Below are positions 1 through 8,600 of a stretch of DNA of 48,028 nucleotides, piece after piece. Below the pieces are notes generated by a model. That model saw only the letters and a list, made by a program, of their open reading frames with translations. It had not been told where the DNA came from and did not search any database. The stretch is from Phycisphaerales bacterium (GTDB lineage Bacteria > Planctomycetota > Phycisphaerae > Phycisphaerales > UBA1924), in the NCBI GenBank assembly GCA_029260315.1, contig JAJDDM010000009.1, positions 1 through 48,028 of the forward strand. The letters are read 5' to 3'. Position 1 is the first letter of the stretch, and every line of letters begins with the position of its first letter. The position numbers were made by a program, and so were the translations under genes.

Positions 1-1
1 C

Positions 2-802
2 ACCGTCGATTCCGACGACAGCACCTACTACACCGACATCAAGACCGCCGCCGAGGATCTCTCCCGCGGCGTGCTCAGCGGCAGCGCCGCCAGCGACTCC
101 CTGCGCAACCGCAAGGGATTGGCGGGGTACGAGTGGGATCCATCCACCAGCAAGTACCACGTTCGCAACCGCGTCCTCGATCCGGATACCGGAAGGTGGG
201 CTCGGAGAGATCCTCTCGGGTACGTCGATGGGGTGAATCTATATCAGTACGCCCGTTCTGCACCGGCGGCATATCGTGATTACTCTGGATTACTCTGCGA
301 TCCAACGGGCTGCATAACGGACACGGAAATAGCTTGTTGCGAGATAGCGTGTGATTCAGATGAAGCAAGAGCTGCAAAACCGGATGGACTAACAATGTGT
401 TGTTTCGGAGCTGTAACACATTGTGTTTGCGAAAAGATAATTAGGGGCAAGTACCCGGATCCTACGGCGCGGGGAATAATCCGTGCATGCATCAGAGTGC
501 ATGAAAACGATCATGCAGAGGAAACTTGCTGCGAGGACTGCGGCGACGGTGGTATGTGCTGGAAGAGAGACGAAATCAGCTGCAATGATGATCCTGACGA
601 TGTGCCATGCCAAGAAGCTGACGCATTCTGGCACGAACTAAATTGTCTTAATAACGCGCTCCGCAGTGGATTATGTAACGACTCTAATGGAGTCCCGATC
701 GCTGCGTGTGTAGATCAAGTTAACGCTCGCCTCAGGGATCTTAGATTAGCGTATTTGATAAACCTCCTTAGGTGCTATGGCTACCAATCTGAACGACGGT
801 AG
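2..802 (+). CDS. RHS repeat protein, C-terminal part with HExxH tip (partial)
   Basis: The reading frame is open from the left edge (frame starts at base 2), so only the C-terminus of a larger gene is present. Bases about 100-290 encode the end of the RHS-associated core: GLAGYEWD, then VLDPDTGRW, then RRDPLGYVDGVNLYQY. After that hallmark the protein changes into a cysteine-rich region (bases 290-800) with more than a dozen cysteines. It carries HENDH (bases 500-514), which matches the HExxH zinc-protease motif, followed by EADAFWHEL near 616-645, a possible third ligand region. RHS proteins are secreted or surface proteins that carry a variable C-terminal toxin or effector inside a YD-repeat shell; a metallopeptidase-type tip is inferred from the motif alone. 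The tip is visibly more AT-rich than the core. Delivery system and target are not shown by this sequence. Confidence 0.85.
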   Translation, partial: TVDSDDSTYYTDIKTAAEDLSRGVLSGSAASDSLRNRKGLAGYEWDPSTSKYHVRNRVLDPDTGRWARRDPLGYVDGVNLYQYARSAPAAYRDYSGLLCDPTGCITDTEIACCEIACDSDEARAAKPDGLTMCCFGAVTHCVCEKIIRGKYPDPTARGIIRACIRVHENDHAEETCCEDCGDGGMCWKRDEISCNDDPDDVPCQEADAFWHELNCLNNALRSGLCNDSNGVPIAACVDQVNARLRDLRLAYLINLLRCYGYQSERR

Positions 803-828
803 TGGCGCGAAGCGCTGCGCAGGGTATT

Positions 829-1551
829 ATGAAAACACTATTTGCGATTAGATTGCGAGTCATCTTTGCGGCATGTATTCTGCAAGTCGTCGTTGTGCTT
901 GCTGGGGGCGTGCAGTCCTATGCCAGCGCACATTCAAATTGGCCGAAGCCGCGCGAGCTACAGCCATTCCATTTATTGTACGACGGAATGCTATCGGTCG
1001 CGTGGCATGATGATGACAACTATTTATACAAAGTAAGTTATGTGCTAGTCATCAATGACATGGTCATTCCGGAGTCAAAAATTTTTGGCAATTCAACAAT
1101 CCCATACCCGGAAGACGCGGAAGCGTTTCTATTCTCGCAGCGGTCTGAGTATTCTGCGCAGTATCGGCCGTGGCTCGCAGCAGACTCAGATTCCACATGG
1201 CATATAGTGCGGCTTGGATGGCCGTTTGCATCTTGTACTTACTCAATCTCCGGAGACCGATCACGTGTGCTCTCTGTTGAGGATGCGGCTACTTTTAAAT
1301 GTGGCAACATGCCCCTGCTTGTTCTGCCGCTGCGAGTCGCCTTCATAGAAACGATGGCAAATGCTGTGGTCTTTGTACTAATAGTGTATTGCGCGGCAGT
1401 TTTGGTAGCGATGTTACGATTCTGTCTGCGAGTCTCCAAGGGGTTGTGCCCGTATTGTAAATATGATCTGTGCGGTACTTATCAACAAAAATGTGCCGAG
1501 TGCGGTCGCTGCATGGTGCAGCGCGGCACGCTTGGCGGAGATGTTGCATAA
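829..1551 (+). CDS. Membrane protein with C-terminal zinc ribbon; candidate RHS-tip partner
   Basis: A protein of 240 residues starting 26 bases after the RHS stop; an in-frame GTG at 802 would overlap that stop by one base, so the two are probably co-transcribed. The N-terminus is a hydrophobic signal anchor (residues about 7-27). A middle region of about 130 residues is probably exported. A second hydrophobic segment lies near residues 179-201. The C-terminus is a cytoplasmic zinc-ribbon-like motif, CPYCKYDLCG then CAECG, a form common in planctomycete membrane proteins. The base composition is AT-rich like the RHS tip. Position directly behind a polymorphic RHS tip suggests an immunity or accessory protein; this is inference from context, and no immunity family is recognised. 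Confidence 0.75.
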   Translation: MKTLFAIRLRVIFAACILQVVVVLAGGVQSYASAHSNWPKPRELQPFHLLYDGMLSVAWHDDDNYLYKVSYVLVINDMVIPESKIFGNSTIPYPEDAEAFLFSQRSEYSAQYRPWLAADSDSTWHIVRLGWPFASCTYSISGDRSRVLSVEDAATFKCGNMPLLVLPLRVAFIETMANAVVFVLIVYCAAVLVAMLRFCLRVSKGLCPYCKYDLCGTYQQKCAECGRCMVQRGTLGGDVA

Positions 1552-1578
1552 TTGTGCGAATATAAATCGGCATACCCG

Positions 1579-2637
1579 TCATGTCCAATTACTCCGTCGA
1601 CCCGAGGATCGGTGATACGACCGGAGTAAACCGCCGAGCCGATCATGGCGATGAATGGTTCCGCTTGGACTCTGGCCCGACTTCGAGCGCTCGATCAACT
1701 CGTTGTTCAGTCCCTGGTGGGGTCGGTCAACGTGATAGTGCTCGGCATACTCGTCGATGAGTCGCCGCAAGTGCCGTTCACCCAACGGGATCACGCGATC
1801 GAGGCATTCGGACTTGATCGACAGTACGAACCGCTCGGCGTAGGCGTTCATGTTGGGGCTTCGAGGCGGGAGCTTCACGGGCTCGACACCCGCTGAGCGC
1901 AGCACGCCGTCGAATCGCTCGGTGTAGAGCGGATCCCGATCGCGGATGAGGAACTTGTGCTTGAGCAGGAAGCCGTCGAAGCCGTCGGTGAGCTGTCTGC
2001 CCTGGCGCACGACCCATTTGCCGTGCGGCGCGCTGGTCAAGCCCGCGATCCGGACCCGGCGCGTCGCCAGATCGATGACGAAGAAGACGTGGAATCGCAC
2101 GAGGCCACGGAGGGTCCAGGCCTCGACGGTGAAGAAGTCCGCCGCGGCCATGGCCCGCCAATGGGTCCGCAGGAACAGGCTCCAGGGCGTGCGTTTACTC
2201 CGCTGCGGCGCCGGCTCGATGCCGTGTTCCTTGAGGATGTTGGCGACGGTCGTGCGCGCCACGCGATGGCCGAGCTTCCTCAGCTCGCCCTGGATCCGGC
2301 TATAGCCCCACGTCCCGTTCTCGCGCGCCATGCGCACCGTCAGCGCACGGATCTCGTCCATCACCCGCGGCCGACCGGGCTTCCGCCTCGCCGATCCGTC
2401 GTATTTGCGGGCGACCAGTTCACGATGCCATCTGAGAATCGTGTCGGGCGTGACGATCGTGCAGACCTCGCCGAGCAGTTTGCGGCCCAATACCTTGCCC
2501 TTGGCGGCCAATCGCCTGCGCTGGTCGTCGCCGAGTCGGAGGCGACGATGGTCGAACTGCTGCCTGAGCGCGCGGTTCTCCTCCTGGAGATACTCGATCA
2601 CGCTCAGGATCTGCCAGGGTTGGGCGAGCACCGACAT
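1579..2637 (-). CDS. Integrase-core (DDE) transposase
   Basis: A 352-residue protein. The N-terminal third holds a helical, DNA-binding part ([27 protein letters not shown], then KPGRPR). A second helix-turn-helix-like stretch follows ([17 protein letters not shown] with [10 protein letters not shown]). The rve/DDE integrase core then includes [11 protein letters not shown] (first Asp), [11 protein letters not shown] (second Asp) and [18 protein letters not shown] (catalytic Glu region). The end has [12 protein letters not shown], typical of this IS481/IS3-like planctomycete family. Relative to how I remember the family, about ten residues seem missing between WQILSV and [11 protein letters not shown] near the N-terminus, so activity is doubtful. 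The stop codon is formed with flanking DNA at the element's left end. Confidence 0.88.
   Translation of the reverse strand: MSVLAQPWQILSVIEYLQEENRALRQQFDHRRLRLGDDQRRRLAAKGKVLGRKLLGEVCTIVTPDTILRWHRELVARKYDGSARRKPGRPRVMDEIRALTVRMARENGTWGYSRIQGELRKLGHRVARTTVANILKEHGIEPAPQRSKRTPWSLFLRTHWRAMAAADFFTVEAWTLRGLVRFHVFFVIDLATRRVRIAGLTSAPHGKWVVRQGRQLTDGFDGFLLKHKFLIRDRDPLYTERFDGVLRSAGVEPVKLPPRSPNMNAYAERFVLSIKSECLDRVIPLGERHLRRLIDEYAEHYHVDRPHQGLNNELIERSKSGQSPSGTIHRHDRLGGLLRSYHRSSGRRSNWT
1582..2637 (-). mobile_element. Truncated insertion sequence carrying the integrase-core transposase
   Basis: The left border is placed at TGTCCAATTACTCC (1582), where the transposase ends exactly and the adjoining flank supplies its stop. 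I find no inverted copy of that terminus at the right side: RHS coding sequence begins within a few bases of the transposase start codon at 2637. The right end of the element is therefore missing, or the junction arose by recombination. Borders are inferred from gene content, not from a target-site duplication. Confidence 0.5.
1589..1629. terminator. Hairpin at the left end of the insertion sequence
   Basis: TTACTCCGTCG (1589-1599) pairs with CGACCGGAGTAA (1618-1629) with a single bulged base. It lies inside the last codons of the transposase, close to the element's terminus. It could protect against read-through or be part of the transposase binding end. Confidence 0.4.
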
Positions 2638-3135
2638 CGCCGAAGTCTACGGCAGCAACTTTGATCGCGACGGGCTCGGCGTGCCGGCGCGCTCGGACAC
2701 GGCCCTGGTCACCACCCGGGTCTATGGCGACGACGGAATGCTGGAGACGACAGAGGATCCCAAGGCGATCAAGACCAAGTTCCTGTACGACGACGGCGGG
2801 CGGCAGACCCACGTCGTCAGCAACTACACGAACTACGCCGGGACGAACGCGACGATCGGCGGCGGGGTCAACGACGACGAGGATATTGTCATTCGCTACA
2901 CCTATACGGATGGGCTGCGGGCCACGATGGTCGCGGACATGCCGAGCACGCAGAGCGACCAGACGACGACGTACACCTACGGGGTCACGAAGGGAGTCTC
3001 CGCCGGGGACAGCGAGTTCGCGCATGGGGCGCTCTTGCAGAAGGTCCAATACCCCGACAGCTCGGGCGGGACCGACGTGGTGACGTACGCCTACAACGCC
3101 CAAGCCCAGCAGATCTGGACCAAGGACCAGGCGGG
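2638..3135 (+). pseudogene. Orphan internal fragment of an RHS/YD-repeat gene
   Basis: The plus-strand frame running from about 2639 encodes RHS core-shell repeats: TRVYGDDGMLETTEDP, then TKFLYDDGGRQTHVVSNY, IRYTYTDGLRATMVAD, TTYTYG, LLQKVQYPDSSGGTD and YAYNAQAQQIWTKDQAG. In intact genes the last motif continues into the next YD repeat; here similarity stops at about 3135. The 5' side is cut at the transposase. It has no start codon of its own in this coding context and no C-terminal core, so it is a remnant. It is mid-core sequence and so is not a displaced toxin tip of the RHS gene at the left edge. Confidence 0.75.
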
Positions 3136-3465
3136 GGCAAGCCCCTCACTCCCACTCTGTCTCACGATCAGCCCACGATCCAATCAAATCTCAAACGAAC
3201 GTGATCGAAGAGCAGCCAGTGGATCGGCGGGCGATCTGCGACCAGTCACCGGCCCGCGTGCCGTATTGCGTCTGCCTCTCTGTTCTGGGTACTCGACAAC
3301 CGTTGCGCCCGCCCTGGAGTGGCCCTCCGGACGCGAGAACGGGCCAGGCATGTCCCATCGCCGCCATCTCTGTGAACCGCAAACGGCCAGCCGCGAGCGG
3401 CTGGCCGTTGCGATTGAACCGGGTTTCAAGACAGCTCCCGCCGAAGCGGAAGTGAGCCCGTGCGC
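3136..3465. other. Intergenic, no gene seen
   Basis: Between the RHS fragment and the first dockerin-tagged gene I find no frame with recognisable protein character. The only clear structure is the hairpin at 3382-3409. Confidence 0.5.
3382..3409. terminator. Perfect 12-bp stem-loop after the dockerin-tagged gene
   Basis: AACGGCCAGCCG (3382-3393) and CGGCTGGCCGTT (3398-3409) pair perfectly around the loop CGAG. It lies 57 bases beyond the stop of the minus-strand gene at 3466. There is no T-run on either side, so it may be a weak or Rho-assisted terminator, or an mRNA-end stabiliser. Confidence 0.55.
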
Positions 3466-4113
3466 TTAGCAACCCTGCGCGAACAGATCCAGGTACGCAA
3501 AGAAATCGTCTGCGTCGCAATCGTCGTCCTCATCAATATCACAGATATCGAAGTCGTCGTTCGCGAACGCGTCGAGGTAGGCGAAGAAGTCGTCGGCGTC
3601 CGTGTCGTTGTCGCCATCGAGATCGGCCGGGCAGCCGCCACCCTCGAAGATGATGTCGAAGCTCACGAATCCATCGACCTCCCAGATATTGGGGGCCATC
3701 GCGAAGCGAATCTCGTTGTCAGTAAAGGTCACGTCGTCGATCGTGTACTCCTCGTTGGTCTCGAAGTTCTCGATCCCGATGATGGGCCCCTGCGAGCTGT
3801 CCAGATCGCCGAGGACCAAGACCTCGCCCGCCCCCGTCGAGATCCGGGCGCCGAAGATCGAGCTGACCGACACCGAGCTCGCGCCGATGTCGATCGCGTG
3901 GCTCGGCGTCCCGAGAAACTCGACGTTGAACTCCACGCCGCCACCGACAACGGCGTTCGGAGGATCCACAGCAAACGCGCCGGGGCCACCGACGATCTCG
4001 CCGGTCACATTGTCGCCGGTCAGATCGCCCAGAGCGACCCCGGCTGTCAGCGCGATTGCGGCCGCGCCTGCAAGGCGTGCCGAGACCTGAGCCTTCACGG
4101 ATTTCTGGTTCAT
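3466..4113 (-). CDS. Secreted protein with paired dockerin-like C-terminal tag
   Basis: The start at 4113 (MNQKSVKAQV) is chosen because a purine-rich ribosome site (GAAAGGGAAAGAG) sits directly upstream and it gives a clean signal peptide with cleavage near ALTAGVALG; the frame continues upstream but codes nothing signal-like. The mature part (about 130 residues) is Gly/Val/Asp-rich and predicted beta, with no family I recognise. The last 55 residues contain two calcium-loop-like repeats: ADLDGDNDTDADDFF and DIDEDDDCDADDFF, each followed by AYLD(A/L)F, ending in LFAQGC. This resembles type I dockerin or EF-hand loops and is a recurrent Phycisphaerae tail, perhaps for surface attachment or sorting. 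The same tail ends the gene at 46674-47498. Product 215 residues, exported. Confidence 0.8.
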   Translation of the reverse strand: MNQKSVKAQVSARLAGAAAIALTAGVALGDLTGDNVTGEIVGGPGAFAVDPPNAVVGGGVEFNVEFLGTPSHAIDIGASSVSVSSIFGARISTGAGEVLVLGDLDSSQGPIIGIENFETNEEYTIDDVTFTDNEIRFAMAPNIWEVDGFVSFDIIFEGGGCPADLDGDNDTDADDFFAYLDAFANDDFDICDIDEDDDCDADDFFAYLDLFAQGC

Positions 4114-4715
4114 CTCTTTCCCTTTTCTTTCTTTGCGGTTCTCTTGCCGCTCGCATACGGGAGCAACAACTCCACTTTCGGTGTGGTCACTTCCACACAC
4201 TCCGCAACCGCCAGACTACCAGCTAAGACGGAGCTTGCCAATATTGTTTTGACGAATGGTCCCGACGATGGTGTCGCCAGGGGATCGACACGGTCCGATC
4301 GATCCGCCGGCCATTCGGGAAAGCACCCATCGAGCGAGAGGCTTCGGACCCTCGTCCGGCATGGTGTCCCTCACAACATCGGCTCATCCGCGAGCAACGC
4401 GGTCACAAGCTGCGCGCCGCCAGCTCGATCGATCTGCCTCGGATTGGGGTGAGACACCCACTGGTGTCATCGGACATTCTGCGCTGCACGGGTGGGCTCG
4501 CTGGGGTGTGCCGTGTCGGCTGGTCCGTCCCGGATTCTCTTTGGAGCGGGGGGGCGCTCGGCTGTGGGTCCGGAAACGCACTCGCCGAGCGGGCCCGGAT
4601 CCCCTTGAAACGCCCTATTTCCCTGATCTCGGTTGCAGTTGGATGGTTCTGTCCGCATCTGCGCCGTGTGCGGAGCGTATGACTCAACCCATAGGAAACC
4701 GTGGAAAGGAAAGAG
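4114..4715. other. 602-bp divergent intergenic region
   Basis: It separates the divergent genes at 3466-4113 and 4716-5387 and must hold both promoters. I see no convincing coding frame. A short inverted repeat, GACACC CACT GGTGTC, lies near 4452-4467. No confident -35/-10 pair was identified. Confidence 0.45.
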
Positions 4716-5387
4716 ATGAGATCGCAGGTGCTTGTTCTGGCCGCCCTCTCCGCCGTCGCGGCCGCGGATGTCAACGAGGATTATGAGACCTTCGACGAGG
4801 GCCTCATCGGCGACTCCTTTGTCAGCAAGGGCGTCGAATACCACGACGCCAACAACGTCAGCGGCCGATTCCCCGACGGCAACCCCTTCGGTCCAGATGA
4901 GCTTGGCAGCGACTTCTTCATCGAGCAAGCCGACGTCTGGTACAATGACTTCCCCGCCTTCGGCAGCCCCGTCAACACCCTCACCTTCGGCCGCGCGTTC
5001 ATTCCCGGCGAGAACCTCACCTTCGGCCCGCTGGCCTCGATGTGGATGACCCTCGACGAGACCGCGACCGAAGCGACCCTGGATCTGGGGTATCTGGAGA
5101 ACGGCCCCTGGGGCGGGATCGAGTTCCGTCTCGAAGCCATGATCCAGGACGCCGTCGTCGCCACCGACTCGTTCGTCATCAGCGACCTTGGCGGACGCGA
5201 CAACGGCGCATTCCGCACCATGTCCGTCTCAGGGGCCGAGTTCAACGAACTCCACCTCTACGCCACGCTCAACGGCGAGTTCACCGCCCCGCGCGCCATC
5301 ATCGACGATCTGGTCATCGTCCCCGCGCCGGCCTCGACCATGATCGCATTGGGCGGCCTGTTCCTCGCCCGCCGCCGCCGTCGCTAA
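4716..5387 (+). CDS. Secreted protein with PEP-CTERM-like tail
   Basis: A 223-residue protein. The ATG at 4716 is preferred over the in-frame GTG at 4701 because GGAAAGGAAAGAG ends just before it. The N-terminus is a short signal peptide (RSQVLVLAALSAVAAA). The body is acidic, mostly beta, and includes FDEGLIGDSF, YHDANNVSG and a repeated run of short strands; it resembles carbohydrate-binding or sorted matrix proteins but no family is assigned. The C-terminus reads VPAPASTMIALGGLFLA followed by five arginines: a PAP/PEP-type motif, a hydrophobic segment and a basic end. In known PEP-CTERM systems this tail is processed by an exosortase; none is encoded here. A hairpin terminator follows at 5414. 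Confidence 0.78.
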   Translation: MRSQVLVLAALSAVAAADVNEDYETFDEGLIGDSFVSKGVEYHDANNVSGRFPDGNPFGPDELGSDFFIEQADVWYNDFPAFGSPVNTLTFGRAFIPGENLTFGPLASMWMTLDETATEATLDLGYLENGPWGGIEFRLEAMIQDAVVATDSFVISDLGGRDNGAFRTMSVSGAEFNELHLYATLNGEFTAPRAIIDDLVIVPAPASTMIALGGLFLARRRRR

Positions 5388-5413
5388 CGCGACGCCGACA
5401 TCCAGGTTCTCCC

Positions 5414-5438
5414 GTGCCCCCGGTCACGCCGGGGGCAC
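5414..5438 (+). terminator. Rho-independent-like terminator after the PEP-CTERM-like gene
   Basis: GTGCCCCCGG (5414-5423) and CCGGGGGCAC (5429-5438) form a perfect 10-bp stem with loop TCACG, followed by TTGCATTTC. It lies 26 bases after the stop at 5387. Confidence 0.7.
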
Positions 5439-5563
5439 TTGCATTTCATGGGCCGCCCCCGCGCCGCGCGGCACCCCAACTTCCTCTACCAACTCCCTCA
5501 CATGGCGAGGCGCTGGGGGAGCATACCGGAGAGGGGTGGGCGGGTTTAGTCGCGCGTTGTTGG

Positions 5564-5600
5564 CTGGTCGCACTGGTGGACGAGCCACCAGTGCGACCAG
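5564..5600. repeat. Dispersed palindrome, copy 1 (CACTGGTGG family)
   Basis: CTGGTCGCACTGGTGG pairs perfectly over 16 bp with CCACCAGTGCGACCAG around the loop ACGAG. The core CACTGGTGG-(A/G)CGAG-CCACCAGTG recurs at 9009-9031 and 14211-14233. It lies just beyond the stop of the kinase gene at 5617. Confidence 0.8.
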
Positions 5601-5616
5601 CGTCGGCGCGGGTTGG

Positions 5617-8600
5617 TCAGGGGCCGGCTGCGGCGCGCGCGGGTGGGGTGTCGGACCAGTCGAGGCCTAAGGCGACAAGACGGTCGCGCATTTTCTTGAG
5701 GTCATAGATGTGAGCGAGGCTCTGGGTGGTGACAATGGCGAGCTTGCCCGAGTCGGGCGTGAACGCCGAGTCACCAAGGGCCTGGTGGCCCGGGCTCTCG
5801 ATGCTGAGCACAACCTCGCCGGTGGCCGTCCGGCAGAGATCGAGCTGGTATCGGGAGTTGCCCACGGCGACGATCGAGCCATCGCGCGAGAACGCGACGC
5901 GCCCGGCGAGATCGTCGGTGTTGTTGCGGTCGTGCTGCCAGACGGTGGTCCAGCCTTTGGTCTCGAAGCACTGGATCTGTTCACCGGTGGTGACGACGAG
6001 GAACCTGCCGTCGGGGCTGAACTGGCCCACGACGTGCGAGGCTTCGATGTGCAGGAGCGTCTGGCCGGTTGCGAAATCGCGGACGCGTCCGCCCTCACCC
6101 TTCCAGTTGCCGGTGAACGCGACGCGCAGATCGGGCGTGATCGACGGGCGTGTGGTGAGGCCCCGGTACATGCCGAGGTGGGCGAGCTCGTCGGCGGTGT
6201 AGTCGTCGAGGACCGTGACGCCGCGGGGGGAGGTCATCGAGAGCGTGCTTGAGCCTTTGAGTCTGGTGAAGCGTTTCTCGCCGGTTTGCGCGAGGAGGAG
6301 TTGCTCGTCCGCGGGGAGATGGCCCTGCATCGTCCACGCGCGCAGGCCGTCGGTTTGGGTCGCGAGGATGCGAGCGCCCTGCTCGTCGAAGACGGCGTCC
6401 ATCGAGGGCTCTTCGCTGATGATGGCGGCGACCGCGCGCGTGGCGATGTCGATCAGACGGATGCCGGCGGAGCCGCCGATGAGCACCGACTGCTCGTCGC
6501 GCGCGAAGTCGATGGAGGCGAAGGTGTTGAGCGGGCCGGGGAGTTCGATCTGCGTGAGGTCGTGCCCGCGCTCGAAGGTCCAGTGGCTGATGCTGCCTCG
6601 GCGGATGGCGGTGAGCGAGTCGGAGAAACCGGAGAGACCCCAGCCCTCGAGCGGGCCGAGCACGGGGACGGCGGCCTGGGCGTCCCAGAGCCAGATGGCG
6701 CTGTCCCAGCCGGAGGTCGCGAGGATCGCGCCCTCGTTGGCGAACTCGACCGAGACGACGACGCCCTGGTGCCCCTCGAGCGTGGCGTGCTGCGACCAGT
6801 CGTCGGTGGACCAGAGGTAGACGCGGAAGTCGTCGCCCCCGCCGGCGAGCAGCGAGCCGTCGGCGCTGAAGTCGATGTCCCAGACTTTGACGGGGGGTTC
6901 GAGTTCGTGGACGATGCTGCGCGACGCGACATCGACGATCGAGACGGTGCTCGTGTGGTAGCGCGACACGGCGATGGTTGCGCCATCGTCGCTCACGGTG
7001 ATCATGTTCTGGCCCGGGCCGATCGGGACCTGACCTCGCAGATTGCCCGAGGGCAGGTCGTGGATGCGGAGATTGCCGTCGGTGTCGATGTGGGCCTGCC
7101 AGTCGCCGAGGCGGTCGGTGCCGAAGGCGACGCCGTAGTACTGGTACTCGCCCGGCGCGGTCACGAGGACGCGATCGTACGACTGGAGATCCCAGGTGAT
7201 CCTGGTATGCGGCGCGTCGAAGTGGATGGAGAGGTAGCGACCGTCGGGGCTGAACATGCCGAGGTGGGCGATCTGCTCGGGGCATTCGAGTTCGGCGATG
7301 GTGGCGTCGTCGTGGATGGAGGCGACGCGGATCGTCGTCGGTGTGGAGCGGTAGGCGTAGCGGTCGACCTCGCGCAGGCCGTTGGAGTGGGGGAAGGGCT
7401 TATCCTCCCAGGTGCTCTCGTGGCGGAGGTCGGCGAGGGCGAAGCAGGCGACGGCCTCGTTGCGGAGCTCGAGTGAGGGGCGGATCCTGGCGGCGGCGGC
7501 GATGGCCTCGAGGCTCTCGAATCGGCGGCCGGGTCGGATGCCCTGGCGGGTGGCTCTGGCCTGGGCGAGGTAGGAGGCCCAGAGGCGCTCGGTCCCCTGT
7601 TGGTTGGCCTGGTTGACGCGATAGAGGCTGATGTTGCTGATGATGAGCGCGCCGACGATCGCGAGCGCGGCGAGCAGGGCAGCGATCGCCGCGGGCTTGT
7701 GGCGGCGCAGGAGCTTGCTCGCGGCATAGAGGGCGTTGGGCGGGCCTGCCTCGACCGGCTGGTCGTTGAGGTGGCGGCGGATATCCGCGCCGAGGGCGTT
7801 TGCGCTGGGGTAGCGCCGGTCTGGGTCCTTCTCGATGGCGCGCATGGCGATCCAGTCCAAGTCGCCGCGCAGGGCGCGGGGCATGCGGATGGGGTCGGTT
7901 GCGCGCCTGGTCGCGATGGCGTCCAGACGGATGGCGTCGAGCGCGATCAGGCGCGTGGATGGGCGGGGAGGCACGTCCTCGCGGAGGATGCGTTCGAGCT
8001 CGATGAAGCCGGCGGTGCGAAGGCGTTCGCGGTCGAACGGCGGCTCGCCGCAGATGAGTTCGTAGAGCAGGACGCCGAGGCTGTAGACGTCCGAGCGCGT
8101 GTCGATGGAATCGGTTGCGCCGGTGGCCTGTTCGGGGGACATGTACTCGGGTGTGCCGAGGAGCTGGCGGCCGTGGGTGAGGCGGGACATGTCGGGGCGC
8201 TGGTCGGCGATGGCCTTGGCGATGCCGAAGTCGATGATTTTGGGTTGGGGCTGTCCGTCGAGCTCGTGGATGAGGACGTTGCTGGGCTTGAGGTCGCGGT
8301 GGATGACGCCCTTCTGGTGTGCGTGCTGCACGGCGGCGCAGATGCGCTCGAAGATCGCGAGGCGGGCGGGGATGTCCAGGCCCTCGTCGTCGCAGTACTC
8401 GGTGACGGGTTGGCCGTCGACGAACTCCATGACGACGTAGGGGCGCCCGGCGGGGGTCGCGCCCGCGTCGTAGACGCTTGCGATGGCGGGGTGGTCCATG
8501 ATGGCGAGGGTCTGGCGCTCTTGCTCGAAGCGGGCGATGACGTGGCGGGTGTCCATGCCGGGCTTGAGGATTTTGATGGCGACGAGGCGTTTGAGGGGCT

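Noticed and set aside
2330-2637. Upstream part of the plus-strand frame leading into the RHS fragment
   Set aside because: It is antisense to the transposase and shows no YD-repeat character; RHS similarity starts only at about 2639.
3719-4156. Minus-strand open frame overlapping the first dockerin-tagged gene
   Set aside because: Arg-rich alternative frame of the real gene, without signal peptide or motifs.
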